DNA of 18,993 bases, from NCBI GenBank assembly GCA_964452045.1, contig CAYVKM010000072.1:1-18993 (forward strand), written 5' to 3'. The position numbers were made by a program, and so were the translations under genes. Under the pieces are notes generated by a model. That model worked only from the letters and a program-made list of their open reading frames with translations. It made no database searches and was not told the origin of the DNA. Positions 1-6,808 of the stretch are shown here, in pieces. Positions within the stretch are counted from its first letter, which is position 1, and every line of letters starts with the position of its first letter. This DNA is from CAYVKM01 sp964452045. Its GTDB lineage: Bacteria; Calditrichota; Calditrichia; RBG-13-44-9.

Positions 1-37
1 GAAAATCCTCCCTGACGATTTTTCCATGTATCTGCAT
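1..37. repeat. Left arm of a perfect 37-bp inverted repeat (fold-back)
   Basis: Bases 1-37 are the exact reverse complement of 111-147, with a 73-base loop between them. The copy at 111-147 is genuine desaturase coding sequence (it encodes R-K-I-L-P-D-D-F-S-M-Y-L-H on the minus strand). The copy at 1-37 replaces the continuation of the same gene just after the family-like segment Y-V-L-I-P-V-A-N. A repeat that begins at the first base of the window is typical of a fold-back artefact at a contig end, so these bases should not be trusted as genome sequence. Confidence 0.8.
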
Positions 38-1172
38 TTGCCACCGGGATCAACACATACATACTCTCACTCCCCTCAGGTGCCATGGAGGCGTCGGTAC
101 GGGTTGGCACATGCAGATACATGGAAAAATCGTCAGGGAGGATTTTCCGATCGAATATATCCTTTACCAGTTCTTTATATCTTTCAGAAAGAATAAGGGT
201 ATGATGCAACAGTTTTGGATATTGCTTTTTCACTCCGATATAAAGCAGGAAGGCACTCATCGAATAACCGACCCGGGAGAGTTTCTTATTTGTCCATTTG
301 CTTCGATGTTCTTCTTTGATCAACTGGCCATAAGTGTGGGCAAAATCCGCATTGGAGATTACCGCATCTGCCAGGTAAGTTTTTCGGTCGGAAACCACGC
401 CGCTGGCCTTATCATTTTGCATTAAAATTTCGCTGACTTCGGAATTGGTATATATTTTCCCGCCAATTTCCTTGAATACCTGTTCAAAAGCACGAACCAC
501 ACTGTACATTCCACCCTTAGTAAAAGAAACCCCACCTTTTTTCTCCAGGAAAGGAATCATCTGGTAAACGGCTGGTGCCCGGAAGGGACTTCCACCGATA
601 AACAGAGGATGGAAAGAGAACGTAAATCGATGACGGGGATCTTTGAAATATTTAGCGGCAAAACTGTGGGCCGAAAGCAACGCGTTCAATTTGAGCGCCC
701 TGGGAAGAAAATTAATCATCGTTCCCCATTTATCAAATGGTCGGGATCCCAAACCGTCGGTAATAACCGCTTTATACAGTTGTTCAGTCTTATCAATAAA
801 CTTGTCATAATTTTCAGCATCTTTGGAATTAAACTGTGCCATTTGCTGCTTCATTTTTTCGGAGTCGCCGGTGTAATCAATGTAAGTCCCATCGTGAAAG
901 TAGATCCGGTAAAAGGGATCCAAAAAAGTTAAATCCAGATAATCAGTTAACTTTTTTCCGGCACTCCGGAAGACATTATCAATAATATCCGGAGCGGTTA
1001 TCAGGGATGGGCCCATGTCAAAGGTGTAGCCATTCTTTTTGAGCTGATAAGCATGCCCACCCACCATCTCATTTTTTTCGAAGATGTTGACATTAAAGCC
1101 CTGTGCCTGCAAACGGATAGCAACGGATAATCCACCAAATCCTGAACCAATTATAATTATTTTCTTTTTCAT
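1..1172 (-). CDS. crtI: CrtI-family phytoene desaturase (3' end cut off)
   Basis: FAD-dependent carotenoid desaturase, expected to introduce double bases of unsaturation into phytoene-type substrates at the membrane. The protein begins MKKKIIIIGSGFGGLSVAIR, a Rossmann dinucleotide-binding motif (GxGxxG) followed by FEKNEMVGGHA, the usual flavin-binding start. The middle carries GGSPFRAPA and KGGMY, both family hallmarks. About 390 codons are present with no stop before the window edge; full-length members have about 490-510, so the C-terminal flavin signature is missing. The last 12 or so codons (bases 1-37) are probably a fold-back artefact. The ATG at 1170-1172 sits 16 bases after the stop of the upstream paralogue, so the two are co-transcribed. 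Which of the two desaturases acts on phytoene cannot be decided from sequence alone. Confidence 0.85.
   Translation of the reverse strand, partial: MKKKIIIIGSGFGGLSVAIRLQAQGFNVNIFEKNEMVGGHAYQLKKNGYTFDMGPSLITAPDIIDNVFRSAGKKLTDYLDLTFLDPFYRIYFHDGTYIDYTGDSEKMKQQMAQFNSKDAENYDKFIDKTEQLYKAVITDGLGSRPFDKWGTMINFLPRALKLNALLSAHSFAAKYFKDPRHRFTFSFHPLFIGGSPFRAPAVYQMIPFLEKKGGVSFTKGGMYSVVRAFEQVFKEIGGKIYTNSEVSEILMQNDKASGVVSDRKTYLADAVISNADFAHTYGQLIKEEHRSKWTNKKLSRVGYSMSAFLLYIGVKKQYPKLLHHTLILSERYKELVKDIFDRKILPDDFSMYLHVPTRTDASMAPEGSESMYVLIPVANADTWKNRQGGF
111..147. repeat. Right arm of the 37-bp inverted repeat
   Basis: Partner of bases 1-37. It lies in frame within the CrtI-family gene and fits the family there (M-Y-L-H-V-P-T context), so this arm is probably the true one. 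Confidence 0.75.
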
Positions 1173-1188
1173 TTTATCTTCTCACTTT

Positions 1189-2745
1189 TTATTTCAAAAT
1201 GGTTGAATATTTATAGTCAGGTAAATTTTTGTTATTTCTTATAGTTGATATTCTTTTAGGTACCGATAGATCTTCTGCTTCGGCAATTAGTTCAGCTGCC
1301 ATCTTTCCCGAAAGTATGACCAGGGGAATACCGCCACCCGGATGGGTCGAACCACCGGCAAAATACAAATTTTTTAGAATCCGACTCCGGTTGGCCGGCC
1401 TCTTAAAAGCGGTCAATCGGGAATTTGAAGAGATACCATAGATACTGCCCCGATTACTTCCGTAGAGTTGATAAAAATCCGTTGGGGTTATTACTTTTTC
1501 CATCTCTATGGCGGATTTAATGTCAATCCCGTTTCGCTTTAAAGTATTAAATACAGCCAGGCGCATCTTTTCTGTGGCTGCAGACCAGTCCTGGTGCTCG
1601 GTGAGATATGGCATGTTCAGCAGGACAAACCAGTTTTCTCCATTAGCCGGGGCATGTTGCGGGTCAGATTTACTGGTTATGGAGACATAAATTGTCGGAT
1701 CGTCCGGTGGCTGTAAATCATCAAAAATCTGTTTAAATTCCTTCTGATAGTCTTCAGAAAAGAAAATATTATGATGGATAAGCTGTGGGTGTTTCTTGTT
1801 GACACTCCACAGAAAAACCATTCCCGATAATGAGGGCTCGAGCCGATTTAACTTTTGCCGGACGGTGTTATATCCGTCAATCAGATGGTTGTGCGTTTCG
1901 ATGACATCTGCCCCACACAATACATAATCCGAATAGATAATTTTCTTGTTTATCTGGATACCATAGACTTTCCCTTTGGCATGGACTATTTTCTCGACTT
2001 CTGTTGATTTATAGATTTGCAAACCCAGCTCATGGGCGATTTTTTCCAGCACCTTAATCAGTTGATACATACCGCCTTTCAGGTAATATCCACCTAAAAC
2101 ATTCTCCACAAAGGGAATAATATTCAGGGTTGCCGGTGCCCGGTACGGATTGGAGCCGTTATAGGTTGCATAGCGGTCAAAAAGCTGAAGTAAATCCTCA
2201 TTAGAAAAAAATTCTGAATTTGCCTGATGAACCGAACGAAAGGGATCTATTTTATAAATTTGTAATAGCGGTAAGAAAATATCTTTATTCACCAGTTTGC
2301 GGAGTTCATGGATTGGCCTATGGAGAAATACAGCCGCCGCGGTATCGTAAATCGATTTTGCATATTGTAAAAACTGGAAATAGGCATCTTTCTGATCCGG
2401 AAATACCAGATCGAGTTCTTTGGCCATCTTGTCCCGGTCGGTAAAAATGTCCAATTTGTTCTGATCGGGAAAAAAATAGCGGGTAATCGGCTCTAATGGA
2501 ATAACATCCAGGAACTGATTTGTCCGGTAACCAATAGACTGAAAAAACTCATCCAGTACAAAAGGCATGGTTAATAATGAGGGCCCCATATCAAACCGGT
2601 AACCATCTTGCTGATATTCATTAATCTTGCCGCCCAGATTTGCATTTTTCTCGAACAGGCTAACCTGGAAGCCGAGTTTCGCCAGACGTATGGCTCCGGT
2701 CAAGGAACCCAATCCGCCCCCGATTACTGTGACTGATTTAGCCAT
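1189..2745 (-). CDS. CrtI/CrtD-type carotenoid desaturase
   Basis: Second FAD-dependent carotenoid desaturase of the CrtI family, 518 aa and full length. The N-terminus has VIGGGLGSLTGAIRLAKLG, then FEKNANLGGK (flavin-binding beta-alpha-beta). The middle carries NGSNPYRAPATLNIIPF and KGGMYQL. The C-terminus has the family signature NLYFAGGSTHPGGGIPLV at about residues 455-475. Two adjacent family members usually mean division of labour, for example phytoene desaturation by one and a later step such as 3,4-desaturation (CrtD-like) by the other; this assignment is inference. Its start overlaps the last 8 bases of the lycopene cyclase-like gene upstream, and the next desaturase starts 16 bases after its stop. 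All three probably share the promoter near 3536-3564. A phytoene synthase gene is not in the window and may lie beyond the left edge. Confidence 0.88.
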   Translation of the reverse strand: MAKSVTVIGGGLGSLTGAIRLAKLGFQVSLFEKNANLGGKINEYQQDGYRFDMGPSLLTMPFVLDEFFQSIGYRTNQFLDVIPLEPITRYFFPDQNKLDIFTDRDKMAKELDLVFPDQKDAYFQFLQYAKSIYDTAAAVFLHRPIHELRKLVNKDIFLPLLQIYKIDPFRSVHQANSEFFSNEDLLQLFDRYATYNGSNPYRAPATLNIIPFVENVLGGYYLKGGMYQLIKVLEKIAHELGLQIYKSTEVEKIVHAKGKVYGIQINKKIIYSDYVLCGADVIETHNHLIDGYNTVRQKLNRLEPSLSGMVFLWSVNKKHPQLIHHNIFFSEDYQKEFKQIFDDLQPPDDPTIYVSITSKSDPQHAPANGENWFVLLNMPYLTEHQDWSAATEKMRLAVFNTLKRNGIDIKSAIEMEKVITPTDFYQLYGSNRGSIYGISSNSRLTAFKRPANRSRILKNLYFAGGSTHPGGGIPLVILSGKMAAELIAEAEDLSVPKRISTIRNNKNLPDYKYSTILK

Positions 2746-3415
2746 GGCGGACCCCCTTTAATTTTTCAAATAAAATGGTGTTTAAGAGGATGAGCGCGAG
2801 CCCATAACCAAAATCTTCGATGGGTATGGTAAAGATCTGCCAGTCCATCTGGTATTCATAATCATACAGCACTATCGGCCGGGCGGTCAGGTAGCCATTA
2901 AATATCAGGGTTAGAATCATTAGAATTCCCAAAAAGAGGAATATCCTTCTCCTGGCCAGAACTTCTGTCCGGAGAAGATAATCCAACAAACCTGCGATGC
3001 TCAAGGCTAACAAGGTTAATCCGGTATATTCCTTACCAAGAATCAGGAAAACGATTCCCGGCAACCCTAAAGCCATGAAGACATATTTAATTGAGGTTAA
3101 AGCGGGATTCACTGGATTACCCATTCTTTTATCGATGATTTCCCAGACGAACAGGACGGCAAAAGGTACCGAAATAAAAAATAACCACTCTCCCGGTGGC
3201 AGCCCGGCCAGACGATAGGGGCGGGTGTGATTTTCATTAAACCACCAATGTTTTCCGGTCACCAGCATATCCCAGATAGTAAATGGGATAAGAACGATAA
3301 AGATGGCCATAAAGGCGGATTTCCAGCGGTGGTAATACTGTACCTTCCTATCGAAACTTAAAAAGAGCGGACCGCTCAAAATGATTATATTTAAGAGAAT
3401 GTATTCGTATGCCAT
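2738..3415 (-). CDS. Lycopene cyclase-domain membrane protein (fused CrtYc/CrtYd type)
   Basis: Integral membrane protein of 225 aa made of two related halves, like the fused heterodimeric-type (CrtYc/CrtYd) lycopene cyclases. Each half of these enzymes carries a P-x-E-(E/D/W) motif: here GLPPGEWLFF at about residues 71-80 and IPIEDFGYG at about 198-206. The first half has the conserved segment WDMLVTGKHWWFNENHT and VPFAVLFVWEIID, the second WQIFTIPIEDF. Six or more hydrophobic segments are evident. It would form beta-ionone rings on lycopene. It is the first gene of the leftward crt operon and overlaps the following desaturase by 8 bases. The ATG is kept because the family N-terminus (YEYILLNIIILSGPL) follows immediately, although no strong ribosome site precedes it. 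Whether it makes one or two rings, or acts on a different linear carotene, cannot be told. Confidence 0.82.
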   Translation of the reverse strand: MAYEYILLNIIILSGPLFLSFDRKVQYYHRWKSAFMAIFIVLIPFTIWDMLVTGKHWWFNENHTRPYRLAGLPPGEWLFFISVPFAVLFVWEIIDKRMGNPVNPALTSIKYVFMALGLPGIVFLILGKEYTGLTLLALSIAGLLDYLLRTEVLARRRIFLFLGILMILTLIFNGYLTARPIVLYDYEYQMDWQIFTIPIEDFGYGLALILLNTILFEKLKGVRHG

Positions 3416-3521
3416 GATAAAATATTCGTTCTTATTTTGATGTTGGTTTGATATCTACCCTTTAGAGTTCACTGTTCATAAATAGTTACAAAACATTTTT
3501 AATTTTTTACTTTTAAAAGCT

Positions 3522-3564
3522 TTATGAGCGAGTTAATTTTAACACATTATTTTTCATATGTCAA
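3522..3564 (-). promoter_or_regulatory. crt operon promoter with downstream CarH-type site
   Basis: On the minus strand TTGACA (3564-3559) and TAAAAT (3541-3536) are separated by exactly 17 bases. Five bases after the -10 element comes CGCTCATAA (3530-3522), the same spacing and sequence as at the ribA promoter. The site would cover the transcription start. The second 9-bp half (AGCTTTTAA) is degenerate here. The leader to the cyclase-like gene is about 110 bases. Confidence 0.7.
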
Positions 3565-3582
3565 GCAAATATTTTAGTATAC

Positions 3583-3600
3583 AGCTCATAACGCTCATAT
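3583..3600 (+). promoter_or_regulatory. CarH/LitR operator candidate between crt and carH
   Basis: AGCTCATAACGCTCATAT is a pair of 9-bp direct repeats (consensus CGCTCATAA). It differs by one base from the 18-bp site at 7479-7496 upstream of ribA. It lies three bases upstream of the carH -35 box and 18 bases upstream of the crt -35 box, so it could affect both promoters. CarH proteins are known to bind direct repeats rather than the dyads used by classical MerR proteins; the repeat period here (9) differs from the 11 bp known for the Thermus protein. Confidence 0.7.
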
Positions 3601-3603
3601 TAC

Positions 3604-3632
3604 TTGACACGAACGATCGATTTTTGTATATT
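3604..3632 (+). promoter_or_regulatory. carH promoter (TTGACA-17-TATATT)
   Basis: TTGACA at 3604-3609 and TATATT at 3627-3632 with a 17-base spacer form a near-perfect sigma70 promoter. The ribosome site AAGGAG (3648-3653) follows at once, so the leader is about 25 bases and there is no room for a cobalamin riboswitch. The operator at 3583-3600 abuts the -35 box, which suggests autoregulation. Confidence 0.8.
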
Positions 3633-3661
3633 TACCGGTGATATAAAAAGGAGCATTATTA

Positions 3662-4531
3662 ATGGAAGCAGGTGTACAATATTTTAATAGTCAGGAAGCG
3701 GCGAAGATTTTGGGGGTAAATGTTTCCACTATTAAGAGGTGGACCGATGAAGGAAAGTTGGGTTGCATTAAAACAGCCGGGGGGCACAGAAAGTTTCTGA
3801 TGGAGCATCTGGCAACTTTCCTGGAGACCAATAAAAAGAAAACCGAAAAGGTAAATTTATTTCCGATTGAGACTGAAACTGATCTGCGAATCAGCAATCA
3901 TATTCTGAAGGGGGATTTTAATTATCTTACCCAGTATGTTCTCAATCAGGCGTTGTCTTCCAATATCGAACGGGTTCAGCAGGTGTTAAACGGGTTGTAT
4001 TTAGGACAGTACCATTTATATCAGATATACGATAAACTTGTGGCGCCGGTGCTGCACGAAATTGGCAAGCTGTGGTATGATGATAAAATATCCGTAGCGG
4101 AGGAACATATCTCCTCCCAGTTAATGCTGGATGCCATTATTCGCCTGCAGGGAATTATCCGTCTGCCCCGCAAAAAAGTGGGTAAGGCGCTGTGTATGAA
4201 CTTTTCCAATGAATTTCATTCCATGGCCCTGAAAATGGTGGAACATATTTTGGAACTCAAAGGGTACAAGGTCTATTATTCCGGTCAGAATACCCCATTA
4301 ATGAAACTTGAGAATGTCTTTAAGAATTTTCATCCCAACCGGGTTTATGTTTCCGGTACTATTGTTGACGATCCGGATATGCTGCAGCAGGAATTTGATG
4401 AGATTTGCCGGCTAAGCAGCGAGTTCGATGCAAAAGTATTTGTGGGCGGGCGGGCATTTGATACGGTTAAAATTGATCGTCCGGCTGTGGTGAGACGGTT
4501 AATGTCCTTCGAGGATGTGAATAACTATTAA
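3662..4531 (+). CDS. carH: CarH/LitR-type B12-dependent light-sensing repressor (MerR family)
   Basis: Adenosylcobalamin-binding transcriptional repressor expected to hold DNA in the dark as a tetramer and release it when light breaks the cobalt-carbon bond. Residues 7-45 are a MerR winged helix (EAAKILGVNVSTIKRWTDEG, AGGHRKF). Residues about 75-165 form the four-helix cap and carry W-x9-E-H (Trp138, Glu148, His149), the photoreceptor signature in which the histidine becomes the upper ligand after illumination. Residues 173-285 are the Rossmann cobalamin domain with E-x-H (Glu184, His186, the expected lower ligand), Ser231 and GG262-263. The usual glycine of E-x-H-x2-G is Ala189. At 289 aa the length is normal. 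It is transcribed divergently from the crt operon from a strong promoter and ends in a good terminator. The ATG follows AAGGAG by eight bases. Confidence 0.93.
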   Translation: MEAGVQYFNSQEAAKILGVNVSTIKRWTDEGKLGCIKTAGGHRKFLMEHLATFLETNKKKTEKVNLFPIETETDLRISNHILKGDFNYLTQYVLNQALSSNIERVQQVLNGLYLGQYHLYQIYDKLVAPVLHEIGKLWYDDKISVAEEHISSQLMLDAIIRLQGIIRLPRKKVGKALCMNFSNEFHSMALKMVEHILELKGYKVYYSGQNTPLMKLENVFKNFHPNRVYVSGTIVDDPDMLQQEFDEICRLSSEFDAKVFVGGRAFDTVKIDRPAVVRRLMSFEDVNNY

Positions 4532-4574
4532 AGATATTCAGATATACATAATATTTTTTGATTGTCTTAAAATT

Positions 4575-4603
4575 TAGTCCGGCTAAAACCGGACTATTTT
4601 TTT
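4575..4603 (+). terminator. Rho-independent terminator after carH
   Basis: TAGTCCGG (4575-4582) pairs perfectly with CCGGACTA (4589-4596) around the loop CTAAAA, followed by seven T residues. It lies 44 bases after the carH stop. Confidence 0.92.
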
Positions 4604-4648
4604 ATGAAAAGAAATGGGAGTCACCGCCATTCTGCTCATGGGTTGGAG

Positions 4649-4669
4649 TTTTTAGGGGTGGGATACCCC
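4649..4669 (-). terminator. Weak hairpin downstream of the lipoprotein operon
   Basis: Read leftward, GGGGT-ATCCC-ACCCC is followed by TAAAAA rather than a T run, about 45 bases beyond the stop of the last lipoprotein. It may end that transcript but lacks the usual U tract. Confidence 0.3.
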
Positions 4670-4713
4670 ATGCGCAGGCGAAGTCTACAGAAGTAAATTC
4701 AGCAGGTCAAGGA

Positions 4714-5352
4714 CTAATTTGGAGTATCTTCACGCCGATCCGCCGTAACCAACAGTTCCGATACATAGGCGGAGTATATGAGGTTGGTATCTTGCTTGGG
4801 CCAAATCAAGGTGCTGTAGTAAGTTATACTCATTGAGTTCAAATCCTTATAACTGTAATATTGTGTCCAAATGGAATCCAGGTAAAATGTGTAAGAAATC
4901 AGGGTGGAATCGTTTGGACCTAGGAACGCATGACCCGGGTATGCGATTGAATTCCATTGACCACCGCCTTCATAGTGCCAGAAATCGATCATAAAGCCAA
5001 GTCGGTCGAATAAACCAGTCGTCACAAAGGTAAAAGAGAAGGTGAGGCTCTTATACTGCGCCCACTTCTCGGTGTCCTTGGTAACATTTGAAAAGAATGT
5101 TTGAGTTCCCATAGGTAGACCAAATAGTCCATTGTCCATTTGATTCTTATAATGCCGGTTTAGAATGCTCATACAAGAAGGATATGGATCATTGGCAAAT
5201 TCCCTCCAACTGGTAAACAAAGTATCGATCTGTGGCCCGATCTGACTGGCAGGTACAGATTGACTAACCTTGGTGTCAGGTTCAAACATCATGGGTTGCT
5301 TTTCACAGGACAGGATAAGTAGGGCTAATATGACGATAGTAAGTAACCTCAT
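4714..5352 (-). CDS. Tandem paralogous lipoprotein, copy 3
   Basis: Lipoprotein of 212 aa, function unknown. The N-terminus MRLLTIVILALLILSC is a signal peptide with an LSC lipobox (Cys16). It is followed by the block shared by all three copies: EKQPMMFEPDTKV, then QIGPQIDTLFTSWREF. The remainder is rich in Ser, Thr, Tyr and Phe in alternating hydrophobic patterns (SLTFSFTFVTTGLFDRLGF, STLISYTFYLDSI) that look like a beta-sandwich, and it ends with the conserved SELLVTADRR segment. It resembles copy 1 more than copy 2 in the body, but its signal region is closest to copy 2. It starts two bases after the stop of copy 2, with the ribosome site inside the end of that gene. No catalytic motif is recognised; a surface binding or structural role is a guess. 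Confidence 0.8.
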   Translation of the reverse strand: MRLLTIVILALLILSCEKQPMMFEPDTKVSQSVPASQIGPQIDTLFTSWREFANDPYPSCMSILNRHYKNQMDNGLFGLPMGTQTFFSNVTKDTEKWAQYKSLTFSFTFVTTGLFDRLGFMIDFWHYEGGGQWNSIAYPGHAFLGPNDSTLISYTFYLDSIWTQYYSYKDLNSMSITYYSTLIWPKQDTNLIYSAYVSELLVTADRREDTPN

Positions 5353-5354
5353 GG

Positions 5355-6005
5355 CTATTCTCCCTTCCCTGGAATGTCTTGACGCCGCACTCCCGTAATC
5401 AACAATTCGGACAGGTACGAGGTATAGGTATTAACTGAATAAGGATCTTTAACATCCCGATTTAAGAAGTTGGTCATAAAACCTATTGCCACGTAATCTA
5501 TATCTAGATATGTATAGAAGTTAGTAATTACTTGGATCGTATCCATAGGGATTGTACATGAAACCTTGAATGTATCGGCCGATTGAGGATACCACCCAAA
5601 GTAAATGATGGTCGTAGAAGTTCCGTTGGGATCGCCTATACCAAAATCGATCACAAAATCCATGAGCAAAGCGCTGGGGGAGATGATATAGGTAAAGTTG
5701 ATAGTGATACTCTCATACTCATCCAGCCATCTGTTCTTTGGAGTAAACCAATTATATGCACCAAAGCCCTCAAAGGGTTCAATCCCAAAGTATCCATTAT
5801 CGAGCTGGTTTGCGTATAGTTCGTTAATAACTGAGTGTTCGTACCAATTATCAAAATCCCTCCAACTGCTGAACAAAGTATCAATCTGCGGCCCGATCTG
5901 GGCGGCTGGTACGGATTTGCCAACCTTGGTGTCAGACTCAAACATCATGGGTTGCTTTTCACAGGACAGGACGAGTAAGGCTATGATGACAATAAGCGTT
6001 CTCAT
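5355..6005 (-). CDS. Tandem paralogous lipoprotein, copy 2
   Basis: Lipoprotein of 216 aa, function unknown. Signal peptide MRTLIVIIALLVLSC with Cys15 as the lipidated residue, then EKQPMMFESDTKV and QIGPQIDTLFSSWRDF as in its neighbours. Its central part (about residues 55-190) has diverged most from the other two copies, including a Gly/Phe/Tyr-rich stretch (GYFGIEPFEGFGAYNWF), but the C-terminal YLSELLITGVRR is kept. The tail ends GKGE-stop; the codons for this tail (GGAAAGGGAGAA) form the Shine-Dalgarno site of copy 3, whose ATG lies two bases after the stop. It follows copy 1 with the same two-base gap, so the three genes form one tightly coupled unit. Confidence 0.8.
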   Translation of the reverse strand: MRTLIVIIALLVLSCEKQPMMFESDTKVGKSVPAAQIGPQIDTLFSSWRDFDNWYEHSVINELYANQLDNGYFGIEPFEGFGAYNWFTPKNRWLDEYESITINFTYIISPSALLMDFVIDFGIGDPNGTSTTIIYFGWYPQSADTFKVSCTIPMDTIQVITNFYTYLDIDYVAIGFMTNFLNRDVKDPYSVNTYTSYLSELLITGVRRQDIPGKGE

Positions 6006-6007
6006 GG

Positions 6008-6661
6008 TTATTCTCCGTTCCCCGATACTTCCTGTGAGCGTCGCTCTGCCGTAACCAGTAGTTCCGATACATAGGAAGAGTATTTACAATTCGTCTCACT
6101 CATGGGACCCCAATAGTTATAATAGCCTATTTCTATACAATTTAGATCCCGGTATGTATAGGGCGGATGAATTGAATCCAGGTAAAAGGTGTAGGAAACT
6201 AGAGAAGAGTCATTTGGCCCCAAAGATATGTGACCCTCTGAAGCAATAGATGTCCATTGCCATTGTTTGGCATCAAAGTGCCAAAAAGGGATCATAAAGT
6301 AGAAACGATCAAACATGCCAGTCGTCACAAAGGTAAATGAGAAAGTAATACTCTTATATTGTGCCCACTGTTCAGTTTCCTTGGTGTAATTTGAAAAGAA
6401 TGTCATCTGGCCTATCAGTAGACCAAAGAAACCATTATCGAGTTGATTTTTATAATGACGTTCTATAATGGATATGGGTTGAGGATATGGATCCTTATAG
6501 TTCTCAAACTCCCTCCAACTGGTAAACAGGGTATCAATTTGTGGCCCGATCTGGGCTGAAGGAACACCCTGCTGTACCCGGGTTTGGGGCTCATACATCA
6601 GGGGGTGTTCTGAACATGATAGAATTAAGGTGATTAGGGTTAGGAAAAGCAGGACTCTCAT
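6008..6661 (-). CDS. Tandem paralogous lipoprotein, copy 1 (first of operon)
   Basis: Lipoprotein of 217 aa, function unknown. Signal peptide MRVLLFLTLITLILSC (Cys16), then SEHPLMYEPQTRV and QIGPQIDTLFTSWREF. The body shares SITFSFTFVTTGMFDR, LGPNDSSLVSYTFYLDSI and SYVSELLVTAERR with copy 3. The start is firm: AAGGAGG lies seven bases upstream of the ATG. A TATAAT hexamer on the minus strand (6800-6795) could drive the operon but has no convincing -35 box, so read-through from ribA, 147 bases upstream, is possible. The C-terminal tail GNGE again encodes the ribosome site of the next gene. No homologue with known function is recognised. Confidence 0.8.
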   Translation of the reverse strand: MRVLLFLTLITLILSCSEHPLMYEPQTRVQQGVPSAQIGPQIDTLFTSWREFENYKDPYPQPISIIERHYKNQLDNGFFGLLIGQMTFFSNYTKETEQWAQYKSITFSFTFVTTGMFDRFYFMIPFWHFDAKQWQWTSIASEGHISLGPNDSSLVSYTFYLDSIHPPYTYRDLNCIEIGYYNYWGPMSETNCKYSSYVSELLVTAERRSQEVSGNGE

Positions 6662-6808
6662 TTTACCTCCTTGTGGGTTAAGAGTGAACTCCTGCTTTAG
6701 ATTATCGGGAGATATGAATTCTTCTTAAGAAAGAAATATTTGTTAGAGTGGGGAGTTTATCTGATAATCTTGTTTTCCCCCTGTAACCCAACAAATTATA
6801 CAGTATGG

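Noticed and set aside
1..147. The 37-bp inverted repeat as a terminator or mobile-element end
   Set aside because: It lies inside a coding gene, has a 73-base loop, no T run, and begins at the first base of the sequence, all pointing to an assembly artefact.
2785..2800. ATGAGCG match inside the lycopene cyclase-like gene
   Set aside because: Single half-site inside a coding region with no promoter; treated as chance.
3600..3661. Cobalamin riboswitch before carH
   Set aside because: The promoter leaves a leader of only about 25 bases, far too short.
4558..4836. 92-codon plus-strand frame after carH
   Set aside because: It begins before the carH terminator and overlaps the end of a lipoprotein gene in antisense; no ribosome site and no family resemblance.
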